From DASQWP01 sp050697555 (GTDB lineage Bacteria > Actinomycetota > Thermoleophilia > Gaiellales > Gaiellaceae), in contig JBOHAD010000002.1 in NCBI GenBank assembly GCA_050697555.1, forward strand, positions 31,552-95,551: DNA of 64,000 nucleotides, written 5' to 3'. This document shows, in pieces, positions 52,469 to 60,881 of the stretch. How positions within the stretch are numbered: position 1 is the stretch's first letter; the number at the start of each line of letters is the position of its first letter. Under the pieces are notes generated by a model that worked only from the letters and a program-made list of their open reading frames with translations, was not told the origin of the DNA and made no database searches. The translations under genes and the position numbers were made by a program.

Positions 52469-53217
52469 CGGACGACGTCGTCCTCAATCGAGACCTCTGG
52501 ACACGCACGAACGCCGAGTACACCGACCACGAGGCCGCGCGTCAGTGGTCGCAGGAGGAGATCACCTGGGGGGTCTGGGGAGTCCCGGAACGCGACCTTC
52601 GCGTGCTGCCCGACGTGGCCGGGATGGACGTCCTCGAGCTCGGCTGCGGGACGGCGTACGTCTCCGCCTGGCTTGCCCGCCGGGGCGCGCGCGTGGTCGG
52701 CGTGGACATCACGCCCGCCCAGCTCGAGACCGCCCGTCGCTGTCAGCGGGAGCACGGGCTCGAGTTCCCGCTGATCGAAGCCAGCGCGGAGGACGTGCCT
52801 CTTCCCGACGGAACCTTCGACCTCGTCCTCTCCGAGTACGGGGCCAGCATCTGGGCCGACCCTTCGCGGTGGGTTCCCCAGGCGGCGCGACTGTTGCGGC
52901 CGGGTGGCCTGCTCGTCTTCCTGCGGAACTCGACGCTCGTGATTCTCTGCTCGCCGGACGAGGGGCAAGCCGAGGAGCGTCTCGTGCGGCCGCAGTTCGG
53001 CATGGGCCGCTTCGAGTGGCCCGAGGGGGGCGTCGAGTTCCATCTCTCCCACGGCGACTGGATCCGCCTCCTTCGCGCGAGCGGCTTCGAGGTGGAGGAT
53101 CTGGTGGAGATCCAGGCGCCGCCGGCCGCCGAGACGCACCCGGTCTACGACTCCGTGACCGCCGAGTGGGGGCGGCGCTGGCCCGCCGAGGAGATCTGGG
53201 TGGCACGAAAGCGGTGA
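52465..53217 (+). CDS. Class I SAM-dependent methyltransferase
   Basis: 250 residues from TTG 52465. The SAM loop VLELGCGTAYVSAWLARRGA and VVGVDITPAQLETARRCQRE are canonical, and LPDGTFDLVLSEYGASIW is motif IV. The acceptor is unknown. Genes of this type follow ndk in several actinobacteria. It overlaps both ndk and maf by 4 bases, so all three are co-translated. Confidence 0.88.
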   Translation: MTDDVVLNRDLWTRTNAEYTDHEAARQWSQEEITWGVWGVPERDLRVLPDVAGMDVLELGCGTAYVSAWLARRGARVVGVDITPAQLETARRCQREHGLEFPLIEASAEDVPLPDGTFDLVLSEYGASIWADPSRWVPQAARLLRPGGLLVFLRNSTLVILCSPDEGQAEERLVRPQFGMGRFEWPEGGVEFHLSHGDWIRLLRASGFEVEDLVEIQAPPAAETHPVYDSVTAEWGRRWPAEEIWVARKR

Positions 53218-53807
53218 GCGCGCCGCCGGCGCCGCCGCTCCTCCTCGCGACGACGTCACCCCAGCGGCGCGCGATTCTCGAGCAGCTCGGGCTGCCCTTC
53301 GACGTCGTCGCGCCGCGGTACGCCGAGGAGGACGTCCCGGGGATGTCCGCGGTCGAGCTCGCGCGAGAGCACGCTCGAGGCAAGGCGCGGTCGGTGGCAG
53401 GCGAGGCCGGCGAGCGGCCGGTTCTCGGTGTCGATACGTCCGTCGTCTGCGACGGGCGGACCTACGGGAAACCGCAGGATGCCGGCGAAGCCGTGGAGAT
53501 GCTCGGTCGCCTCAGCGGGACCACCCATGAGGTCGTGTCGGGTCTCTGCCTCCTCACGCCGGGCTGGGAGGCCGTCGACCACGACGTGACGCGCGTGGCC
53601 TTTCGGCCGCTGACGCCCCGCGACGTGGCTGCCTACATCGCCACCGGCGAGTGGGAGGGCCGAGCGGGCGGCTACGCAGTCCAGGGCCGCGGAGCAGCCC
53701 TCGTCGAGCGCATCGAGGGCGACTACACGAACGTCGTCGGCCTCCCCGCCGCCCTCCTCGTCCGCCTCCTGGCCGCCCGCCTCCCGGGCACCTACGGCGT
53801 CGGCTAG
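53214..53807 (+). CDS. maf: Maf-like nucleotide pyrophosphatase
   Basis: 197 residues from GTG 53214. Maf signatures: LLLATTSPQRRAILEQLGLP, VLGVDTSVVCDGRTYGKPQD (the catalytic Asp position), AVEMLGRLSGTTHEVVSGLC and YAVQGRGAALVERIEGDYTN. It hydrolyses non-canonical or excess nucleoside triphosphates and is often next to mreB. Overlaps the methyltransferase. Confidence 0.93.
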   Translation: MSAPPAPPLLLATTSPQRRAILEQLGLPFDVVAPRYAEEDVPGMSAVELAREHARGKARSVAGEAGERPVLGVDTSVVCDGRTYGKPQDAGEAVEMLGRLSGTTHEVVSGLCLLTPGWEAVDHDVTRVAFRPLTPRDVAAYIATGEWEGRAGGYAVQGRGAALVERIEGDYTNVVGLPAALLVRLLAARLPGTYGVG

Positions 53808-53818
53808 AACGGCCGTGT

Positions 53819-53835
53819 CCGGGGCCAGGCCCCGG
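53819..53835 (+). terminator. GC hairpin between maf and mreB
   Basis: CCGGGGC (53819-53825) pairs with GCCCCGG (53829-53835) around a 3-base loop. No T run follows, so it could be a weak terminator or an attenuator before the mreB operon. A TATACACT box at about 53867 may be the mreB -10. Confidence 0.35.
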
Positions 53836-53883
53836 CCGTGCCCGGTAGGGACGGGTGAGGCCGGCGTATACACTCCGCGGGCT

Positions 53884-54933
53884 ATGAGCCTCTGGGGCTA
53901 CGTCAGCGGCTTCGGCGGTCGCGAGATGGCCGTCGACCTCGGCACGGCGAATACGCTCGTGTACGTGCGCGGGCGCGGGATCGTGCTCTCCGAGCCCTCC
54001 GTGGTCGCCATCGACCAGCGCACGGGCGAGGTTCACGCCGTCGGCATCGAGGCAAAGCGGATGCTCGGCCGCACGCCCGGCACGATCTCGGCCATCCGCC
54101 CTCTGAAGGACGGGGTCATCGCCGATTTCGACGTCACCGAGCAGATGCTCCGCCACTTCATCCAGAAGGTGCACCACAACCGTTTCGCCCACCCGCGCGT
54201 CGTCGTCTGCGTCCCGAGCGGGGTCACGGGCGTCGAGAAGCGCGCCGTCGAGGAGGCGACCCTCTCCGCCGGCGCGCGCCAGGCGTACCTGATCGAGGAG
54301 CCCATGGCCGCCGCGATCGGCGCCGGCCTCCCCGTCTCCGAGCCGACGGGGAACATGATCGTCGACATCGGCGGAGGAACGACCGAGGTGGCCGTCATCT
54401 CCCTCGGCGGGATCGTCGTCTCCCAGTCCATCCGCGTCGGCGGGGACGAGATGGACGAGGCGATCATGGGCCACGTGAAGAAGGAGTACAAGCTTCTCGT
54501 CGGCCAGCAGACGTCCGAGGAGCTGAAGCTCGAGATCGGCTCCGCCTGGGAGCTCAACCAGGAGGTCTCCGCGGAGGTACGCGGGCGCGACATGCTCACG
54601 GGCCTTCCCAAGACCGTCGTGATCACGTCCGAGGAGGTTCGCCGTGCCCTCGACGAGCCCGTGGGCCAGATCCTCGACGCCATCAAGTCCACCCTGGACA
54701 AGACTCCTCCGGAGCTCGCAGCCGACATAATGGACCGCGGCATCGTCCTCGCCGGCGGCGGGGCGCTTCTGACGGGCCTCGTCGAGCGGCTCCGGGAGGA
54801 GACCCAGATGCCCGTGCAGCTGGCCGAGTCGCCGCTCACCTGCGTCGCCGTAGGATCCGGCCGCAGCCTCGAGGAGTTCGAGGTCATGCACCGCTCGGCC
54901 AAGGCGCGCCAGCGCAACGGCCGGCGGCGCTAG
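53884..54933 (+). CDS. mreB: Rod shape-determining protein MreB
   Basis: 349 residues, an actin-like ATPase. Phosphate-1 loop AVDLGTANTLVYVRGRG, connect-1/phosphate-2 MIVDIGGGTTEVAVISLGGI, and the adenosine motif IVLAGGGALLTGLVERLREE. It forms membrane-bound filaments that guide lateral wall synthesis. It is first of mreBCD-mrdA-rodA. ATG 53884 follows the hairpin and probable promoter. A short charged tail (KARQRNGRRR) extends beyond the core. Confidence 0.97.
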   Translation: MSLWGYVSGFGGREMAVDLGTANTLVYVRGRGIVLSEPSVVAIDQRTGEVHAVGIEAKRMLGRTPGTISAIRPLKDGVIADFDVTEQMLRHFIQKVHHNRFAHPRVVVCVPSGVTGVEKRAVEEATLSAGARQAYLIEEPMAAAIGAGLPVSEPTGNMIVDIGGGTTEVAVISLGGIVVSQSIRVGGDEMDEAIMGHVKKEYKLLVGQQTSEELKLEIGSAWELNQEVSAEVRGRDMLTGLPKTVVITSEEVRRALDEPVGQILDAIKSTLDKTPPELAADIMDRGIVLAGGGALLTGLVERLREETQMPVQLAESPLTCVAVGSGRSLEEFEVMHRSAKARQRNGRRR

Positions 54934-54979
54934 GCCGCACGGGACACGCTCCGACTGAAGCTCTAGACTGTCACGTTCC

Positions 54980-55957
54980 GTGCCCCGGCAACGCACAGCA
55001 CGGCTCCCGGTGCTGGACGCCCCCGTCCGGCGCTCCAACGGAACCTCCTCTCGAGCGGGGCGCGCGTTCAAGGCGCGGCTCGTCGCCGCCGTGCTGGTCC
55101 TTCTCTCCCTCGGGCTGATCACCGTGTACTTCCGCGAGTCGAGCGAAGGGCCGCTGCACACCGCCCAACGCCTGGGCGCCTCCGTCCTCATGCCTTTCGA
55201 GGTTGCGGGCGAGCGAGTCTCGCGGCCGTTCCGAGACGGCTGGGCGTACATGTCGGATCTCCTGGACGCGAAGGGGGAGAACGAGGAGCTCCGTGAGGAG
55301 GTCAAGGACCTCCGCGAGCAGATCATCCGGGAGGAGACGGCCGCGCAGGAGAACGAGCGGCTCAAGGAGCTGCTCGCCTACGTCGAGGGCCCGAGCTTCC
55401 CGGAGGACTATCGCGGCGTCACGGCGAGCGTGGTCGCCCGCCCGCCCAGCCCGTACCGGCAGGAGGTCCTGATCGCCGCCGGCCAAGGCGACGGCGTCCG
55501 TCGCAACGACCCGGTCGTGACCGCGGACGGCCTCGTCGGCCTCGTCACCGAGGTGACCGCGAACGGCGCCAGGGTGACTCTCATCACCGACCAGGACAGC
55601 GCCGTCTCGGGCATCGTCCTCGAGAGCGGCGCTCCCGGGGTCGTCCGTCACGGCGCCAGCGAGAGCTCCCTCATCCTCGACCGCGTGGGCAAGGACGACC
55701 TCGTCGAGGAGGGCAACCTCGTCGTCACGGCCGGCTGGCAGACCCTCAGGTTCGAGTCCCTCTACCCGCGCGGCATCCCGATCGGCACGGTCAAGTCGGT
55801 GGGCCAGCAGGACGTCGACCTCTACAAGCGCATCCAGGTGGCGCCGCTCGTCGACTTCGACTCCCTCGCAGACGTGATCGTGCTCGCCGGAAACGAGAGC
55901 GCCGAGCCGGCTTCGCGGTCCTCCACGGCGAAGCCCAGGGCCAAGCGCAGGCAGTGA
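54980..55957 (+). CDS. mreC: Rod shape-determining protein MreC
   Basis: 325 residues from GTG 54980. One transmembrane segment near 35-55 (RLVAAVLVLLSLGLITVYFR) is followed by a coiled coil (GENEELREEVKDLREQIIRE) and the beta-barrel MreC domain with VVTADGLVGLVTEVTANGAR and SAVSGIVLESGAPGVVRHG. It links MreB to the wall enzymes. Ends with a basic Lys/Arg tail. Overlaps mreD by 4 bases. Confidence 0.93.
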   Translation: MPRQRTARLPVLDAPVRRSNGTSSRAGRAFKARLVAAVLVLLSLGLITVYFRESSEGPLHTAQRLGASVLMPFEVAGERVSRPFRDGWAYMSDLLDAKGENEELREEVKDLREQIIREETAAQENERLKELLAYVEGPSFPEDYRGVTASVVARPPSPYRQEVLIAAGQGDGVRRNDPVVTADGLVGLVTEVTANGARVTLITDQDSAVSGIVLESGAPGVVRHGASESSLILDRVGKDDLVEEGNLVVTAGWQTLRFESLYPRGIPIGTVKSVGQQDVDLYKRIQVAPLVDFDSLADVIVLAGNESAEPASRSSTAKPRAKRRQ

Positions 55958-56478
55958 CGGGCCTCGACGTAGTGAAGGCGGGGGTCGCGCTCCTCCTCGC
56001 GGCGCTCGTGCAGCTGTCGATCGCGGGCTGGATCGAGGTGGGGGAGGGCCGCCCGGACGTCGTCCTCGTCGTCCTCGTCGCAGTCGCGCTCCTGCGCGGA
56101 CCGATCTTCGGCGCCGTCGCCGGATTCTGGGCGGGAATCGTGCTCGACACGGGCTCGCTCGAGACGTTCGGCCTCACCTCGCTGCTCCTCACGCTCGCGG
56201 GCTACTGGGCCGGCCGCTTCGGCGACGTGACCACGCGCGCTTCGGCGCACCCCCCGCTCATCGCTGTCGCGCTTGCCACCGTGGGCGTGGGCTTCGGCTC
56301 GGCGATCCTCCATTTCATGCTCGGAGAGACGATCTCGGCCGGCGTCTTCTTCGCGGGCGTCCTGCTTCCGACGCTCGCGCTCAACATGCTCCTCGCCTAC
56401 CCGGTCTACGGCCTCTGCCGCCGGCTCTTCCCTCCGCCGACCCGTGTGCGCAGGGGGGAGGTGAGCGCCGCCGTCTAG
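55954..56478 (+). CDS. mreD: Rod shape-determining protein MreD
   Basis: 174 residues from GTG 55954. About five hydrophobic segments, with PDVVLVVLVAVALLRGPIFG, AVAGFWAGIVLDTGSLETFG and TLALNMLLAYPVYGLCRRLF, the usual MreD layout. Sits between mreC and mrdA and is assigned by both sequence pattern and position. Confidence 0.88.
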   Translation: MTGLDVVKAGVALLLAALVQLSIAGWIEVGEGRPDVVLVVLVAVALLRGPIFGAVAGFWAGIVLDTGSLETFGLTSLLLTLAGYWAGRFGDVTTRASAHPPLIAVALATVGVGFGSAILHFMLGETISAGVFFAGVLLPTLALNMLLAYPVYGLCRRLFPPPTRVRRGEVSAAV

Positions 56479-56481
56479 CCC

Positions 56482-58467
56482 ATGGCCGTCCGGACCCCCC
56501 AAGCCCCGCACCCGCCCGGCTTCTTGCCACCCGACCCCCGCGTCGAGGAGCCCTACCGCGTCACCCCGCAGATGGCGATCCGCATCGCCATCCTCGGCGT
56601 CGTCGCCATCACGATCTTCTGCGCGCTCTTCTTCCGGCTCTGGGCGCTGCAGGTCATCTCGGGCGAGCGCTACCTCGAGGACGCCCAGAACAACCAGATT
56701 CGCTCCTTCCGCGCCCTGGCGCCGCGCGGCTCGATCGTCGACCGGAACGGCGACGTGCTCGTCTCGAACACGCCGGGGACGCTCGTCCAGATCTGGCCGG
56801 CGGCACTCGAGAACATGCCCGTGGACGAGCGCAACGCCATGCTCGGCCGCCTCTCGCGCCTCCTCGGCGTCCCCGTCAAGGAGGTGCGCCGGAAGGTCCG
56901 TCAGCGCGCCGAGAGCGATCCGCTCACGCCTGTCGCGGTGAAGACCGACGTGGGCGACCTCCGCGCCTCCTACCTGATGGAGCACCAGGCCGACTTCCCC
57001 GGCGTTCAGATCTCCCAGACCTACCTGCGCGAGTACGAGCAGGGCACCATCGCGGCCCAGATCCTCGGCTACGTGAGCGAGATCTCGGCGGAGCAGGTGG
57101 AGGCCAGGGCGAAGGACGGGTACGCGGCCGGCGACCGCATCGGCCAGACCGGGCTCGAGGCCACCTACGACGGCTACCTGCGGGGGCAGCCGGGAGTGGG
57201 CCGCGTCTACGTCGACGCGCTCGGCCGCGTCACGAGCGAGCGCCAGTTCAGCCAGCTCCCGGAGGCGGGCGACAACATCAGGCTGACCCTCGACGCCGAC
57301 CTTCAGCGCACCGCGGAGGAAGCGCTTGAGTACGGGATCCGCCTCGCCCACGACGACGGCGAGTGGGCCGCGGACGGGGGCGCCCTCGTCGCCCTGAACG
57401 TGGACACCGGCGAGATTCTCGCGCTCGCCTCCAACCCGACGTTCGACCCCGGCGTCTACGTCGGGAGCGTCGAGCAGAAGGAGCTCGACCGTCTCGCCGA
57501 CCGGAGCGCGAACCACCCCACGCTGAACCGCGCGGTCGCCGGCCTGTACCCGCCCGGCTCCACGTTCAAGCCGATCACGGCTCTCGCCGCTCTTCAGGAG
57601 GGAATGCTCGGGGCGAACGAGGAGGTCCCCTGCGTCGGGAGGATGGTGATCGACGGGCAGACCTTCGCCAACGTCAATCCCTACGCGGACTACGCGCTGA
57701 CGCTCGACCGCGCGCTCGCCGAGTCGTGCGACACGTACTTCTACGACGTCGCCCTCCGCTTCTACGCGCGCGACGACTCGCCGCTCCAGCGCTGGGCGAA
57801 GACCATGGGCTTCGGCAGCCCCACCGGCGTGGACGTGGGCCCCGAGGCCGACGGCCTCGTCCCGACGCCCGCCTGGCGTCGCCGCCACTTCGAGTCCGAG
57901 ATCGACAAGATCTGGACGAGCGGCGACTCCGTGCAGCTCGCCATCGGCCAGGGCGACCTGCTCGTGACGCCGCTGCAGATGACGCGGGCCTACGCGATGA
58001 TCGCCAACGGAGGCAAGCTCGTCGAGCCGCAGATCGTGAAGGCCGTGGAGGAGCCCCGCAACGAGGGCGAGCCGCCCGTCGTCCTGCGGCCGTACACACC
58101 GAAGCCGCCCAGGGACATCAACCTCGACCCGAGCGCGCTCGCGGTCATTCAGCAGGGCCTCTTCCAGGCGACGCACGAGACCTACGGGACTTCCGTCAAC
58201 ATCTTCAAGGACTTCCCGGTGCCGATCGCGGGCAAGACGGGCACGGCGGAGAAGTTCGTGCAGCTGCCGGGCTTCCAGGGCCTCCGCGACCAGTCCTGGT
58301 GGTGCGGGTACGGACCGTACGACGACCCCGAGATCGCCGTCTGCGCCCTGATCGAGAACGGGGGCTTCGGCGGCGTGGCGGCGGCCCCGGCGGCCCTCCA
58401 GGTCTTCGAGGAGTACTTCGACGTCGACCCCGAGAGCTACGTGGCGACCGTGCAGGATTCCGAGTGA
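56482..58467 (+). CDS. mrdA: Penicillin-binding protein 2 (transpeptidase)
   Basis: 661 residues. A single N-terminal membrane anchor near 30-55 precedes a dimerisation domain and the transpeptidase. The active-site SxxK is Ser360-Lys363 in YPPGSTFKPITAL, the SxN-type motif is ESCDTYFYDVA (Ser-Cys-Asp), and the KTG motif is AGKTGTAEK at about 585. It crosslinks lateral-wall peptidoglycan with RodA as glycosyltransferase. It overlaps rodA (TGATG). Confidence 0.95.
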   Translation: MAVRTPQAPHPPGFLPPDPRVEEPYRVTPQMAIRIAILGVVAITIFCALFFRLWALQVISGERYLEDAQNNQIRSFRALAPRGSIVDRNGDVLVSNTPGTLVQIWPAALENMPVDERNAMLGRLSRLLGVPVKEVRRKVRQRAESDPLTPVAVKTDVGDLRASYLMEHQADFPGVQISQTYLREYEQGTIAAQILGYVSEISAEQVEARAKDGYAAGDRIGQTGLEATYDGYLRGQPGVGRVYVDALGRVTSERQFSQLPEAGDNIRLTLDADLQRTAEEALEYGIRLAHDDGEWAADGGALVALNVDTGEILALASNPTFDPGVYVGSVEQKELDRLADRSANHPTLNRAVAGLYPPGSTFKPITALAALQEGMLGANEEVPCVGRMVIDGQTFANVNPYADYALTLDRALAESCDTYFYDVALRFYARDDSPLQRWAKTMGFGSPTGVDVGPEADGLVPTPAWRRRHFESEIDKIWTSGDSVQLAIGQGDLLVTPLQMTRAYAMIANGGKLVEPQIVKAVEEPRNEGEPPVVLRPYTPKPPRDINLDPSALAVIQQGLFQATHETYGTSVNIFKDFPVPIAGKTGTAEKFVQLPGFQGLRDQSWWCGYGPYDDPEIAVCALIENGGFGGVAAAPAALQVFEEYFDVDPESYVATVQDSE

Positions 58468-59645
58468 TGGCCACCCGGGTCGCTCAGCCGCCGCACCGCG
58501 CGGAGGCCGCCGCCTGGGAGATCGGCGCGTTCCTGCGCCATGTCGACTACCTCCTGCTCGCGGCCACCGGCACGCTCGTCGCCTACGGCCTCTGGGTGCT
58601 CGAGGCGGTGACGCTGGGGGACGTCCCGGGCGACCCCGACTACTACGTCTTCCGCCAGACGATCTACGCCGGCATCGGCGCAGTCCTCCTCGTCCTCGCC
58701 ACGGCGATCAACCCGAACGTCTACCGCCGCCTCCGAGTGCCGCTCTACGCGGTTGCGCTCGTGCTCCTCGTCGCGGTCTTCGTCCTCGGCGAGGAAGTGC
58801 GGGGCTCGAAGCGCTGGATCGAGGTCGGCTTCTTCAACTTCCAGCCTTCCGAGCTCGGCAAGATCGTCCTCATCGTCTTCCTCGCCGGCTTCGTCGCCGA
58901 CCGGCGGCTGCGCGTCGGCGACTGGAGGACGACGGCGGCCGTCGTCGCTCTCGCCGCCCCCCTCACGCTTCTCGTCTTCAAGGAGCCGGACTTCGGCACG
59001 ACGCTCGTCTACACGGCCTCGGTGGCCGGCGTCCTCTTCCTCGCCGGGGCGCCCTGGCGCCACCTGGCCGCTCTCGGGGTCGTCGCGGCGCTGATCGCGG
59101 GGGCGATCCTCTGGTTCCTCCCGTCGGCGGGCGTCGAGGTCCTGCAGCCGTACCAGCGCGACCGGCTGACCGGCTTCGTCAACCCGGACATCGACCCCGG
59201 CGGCTCGACGTACAACGTCAATCAGTCGATCACCGCGGTCGGCTCGGGAGGTCTGGACGGGCGCGGCGTCGCCAACGCGACCCAGACGAAGTTCAACTAC
59301 CTCCCGGAGCACAACACGGACTTCATCTTCTCCTCGCTGGCGGAGCAGCGCGGCTTCCTGGGCGCCTCGATCCTGCTCCTGCTCTACGCGCTCATCGTGT
59401 GGCGGGGGATCAAGATCATCGCCGTCGCGCCGGATCTCTTCACGGCCACGGTGGCGGGCACGATCGTCTTCGCGCTCGTCTTCCAGCTCTTCATCAACAT
59501 CGGGATGACGATCGGGATCGCGCCCGTGACCGGAATCCCGCTTCCGCTCGTGAGCTACGGCGGCAGCTCGATGATCACGACGATGATCATGGTCGGCATC
59601 CTCGAGGCCATCCACGTGCGCGGACGACTCGCCGGACGATCCTGA
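58467..59645 (+). CDS. rodA: RodA, SEDS peptidoglycan glycosyltransferase
   Basis: 392 residues with about ten hydrophobic segments. SEDS signatures: RGSKRWIEVGFFNFQPSELG, VFKEPDFGTTLVYTA, YLPEHNTDFIFSSLAEQRGF with the catalytic Asp region, and GIPLPLVSYGGSSMIT. It polymerises lipid II and pairs with PBP2 encoded upstream. ATG 58467 overlaps the mrdA stop. Confidence 0.95.
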   Translation: MATRVAQPPHRAEAAAWEIGAFLRHVDYLLLAATGTLVAYGLWVLEAVTLGDVPGDPDYYVFRQTIYAGIGAVLLVLATAINPNVYRRLRVPLYAVALVLLVAVFVLGEEVRGSKRWIEVGFFNFQPSELGKIVLIVFLAGFVADRRLRVGDWRTTAAVVALAAPLTLLVFKEPDFGTTLVYTASVAGVLFLAGAPWRHLAALGVVAALIAGAILWFLPSAGVEVLQPYQRDRLTGFVNPDIDPGGSTYNVNQSITAVGSGGLDGRGVANATQTKFNYLPEHNTDFIFSSLAEQRGFLGASILLLLYALIVWRGIKIIAVAPDLFTATVAGTIVFALVFQLFINIGMTIGIAPVTGIPLPLVSYGGSSMITTMIMVGILEAIHVRGRLAGRS

Positions 59646-59653
59646 GACTGCGA

Positions 59654-60505
59654 ATGCTTCCGATCAAGCCGACGGCGGTCTGGAGCGTCGTCAAGGAGAT
59701 TCGTGCGGCGGCGGACGACCTTCGCCCCGTCCTCGTCTCCGGAGCCCCCGAGCACGCCCGTGCTCTCCGCCGCGCGCTCGTCGCGGGCGGGGACGGGCAC
59801 GCGGTGCGCGATCTCTCCGGCGGCGAGGTGACTCGCTACGACGTCCAGGGCGCTCAGGTCCTCGTTCACGTCGTCGACGGTCCCCGTCCGAGCGAGGCGG
59901 ACGAGGCCGCGCTCCGGATCGCCGGCCGAAACGACGTGGAGGTCCTCTGCGTCCTGCTCGGCGAGCCGTCGGGCGAGCCGGTGGACGTGCCCTACGTGCT
60001 CGCCACCGACGTCGTCGCCGTCGCTCCGGGGGAGGCGCTGCCGATCGAACGGATCGCCGAGCGGATCGCAGCGCGGGCGGGGGACAACGGCTACGCGCTC
60101 GCGGCCAAGCTGCCCGTCCTGCGGCGCGCGGTGTGCGAGGACATCGTGCGCGGCTTCGCTCGGCAGAACGGAATCCTCGCCGCCGCCATCTTCATCCCCG
60201 GCGCCGACCTGCCGGTGCTGCTCCTGAACCAGATCCGCATGGTCTTCCGCATCGCTGCCGCCCACGGCGAGAACATCGACCGGGAGCGCGCCTTCGAGCT
60301 CCTGCCCGTGATCGCGGCCGGTTTCGGCCTCCGGGCGGTCGCCCGCTCGGTCGTCGGCGTCGTGCCGGTCGTCGGCTGGGCCGCCCAGGGCGCGATCGCC
60401 TTCGCCGGAACGCGCGCGCTCGGCGAGGCGGCGATCGCCTACTTCGAGGCGGGCGGTACGAAGCGGCTCGAAGACCTGGTTCGCTCCGTCCGGTCCCGGT
60501 CCTAG
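59654..60505 (+). CDS. DUF697 (YcjF-like) membrane protein
   Basis: 283 residues from ATG 59654. Residues 1-150 look like a Rossmann-type or GTPase-like region without a P-loop (VLVHVVDGPRPSEADEAALR, NDVEVLCVLLGEPSG). The C-terminal DUF697 has two hydrophobic hairpins: NGILAAAIFIPGADLPVLLL and SVVGVVPVVGWAAQGAIAFA. Follows rodA by 8 bases, so probably in the same transcript. Function unknown; DUF697 often partners small GTPases. Confidence 0.75.
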   Translation: MLPIKPTAVWSVVKEIRAAADDLRPVLVSGAPEHARALRRALVAGGDGHAVRDLSGGEVTRYDVQGAQVLVHVVDGPRPSEADEAALRIAGRNDVEVLCVLLGEPSGEPVDVPYVLATDVVAVAPGEALPIERIAERIAARAGDNGYALAAKLPVLRRAVCEDIVRGFARQNGILAAAIFIPGADLPVLLLNQIRMVFRIAAAHGENIDRERAFELLPVIAAGFGLRAVARSVVGVVPVVGWAAQGAIAFAGTRALGEAAIAYFEAGGTKRLEDLVRSVRSRS

Positions 60506-60516
60506 CCTGTCGGTCC

Positions 60517-60711
60517 ATGAGCACCGACGATGCGCGCGAGGCGCTGGCGATCGAGGAAGCCGACGCCTGGTTCGAGTACCTCGAGTCGACCCAGGCGGAG
60601 AGCGGAGCGGCCCGCTACGAGGAGGTCGAGCCGTGGGCCTGGGCCCGCCTCAAGCAACGGCTCCGGTCGGTGGAGCGGAAGCGCTCCAGGATGCGTCCGG
60701 CCGCCGCCTGA
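60517..60711 (+). CDS. Small hypothetical protein
   Basis: 64 residues from ATG 60517. Acidic helical start (STDDAREALAIEEADAWFEY) and basic end (LKQRLRSVERKRSRMRPAAA), no signal or membrane part. It follows the DUF697 gene by 11 bases and likely shares its transcript. No family recognised; seems conserved in this context in related organisms, from memory only. Confidence 0.5.
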   Translation: MSTDDAREALAIEEADAWFEYLESTQAESGAARYEEVEPWAWARLKQRLRSVERKRSRMRPAAA

Positions 60712-60881
60712 GGGCGGGCCGCTGCTACCCTGGAAGGGAATGCGTAGGGAGGACCGAGCCCAGATCGGGCAAGCGGGATCCCGGCGCCGAGAATTCATGA
60801 CACCCGTGGCAGACACGCTTCGCTTGCACGAGCGCCCTAGCGGCGCCGGGCGCGGCGTGCGCCCGAAAGGAGCTCAACCAC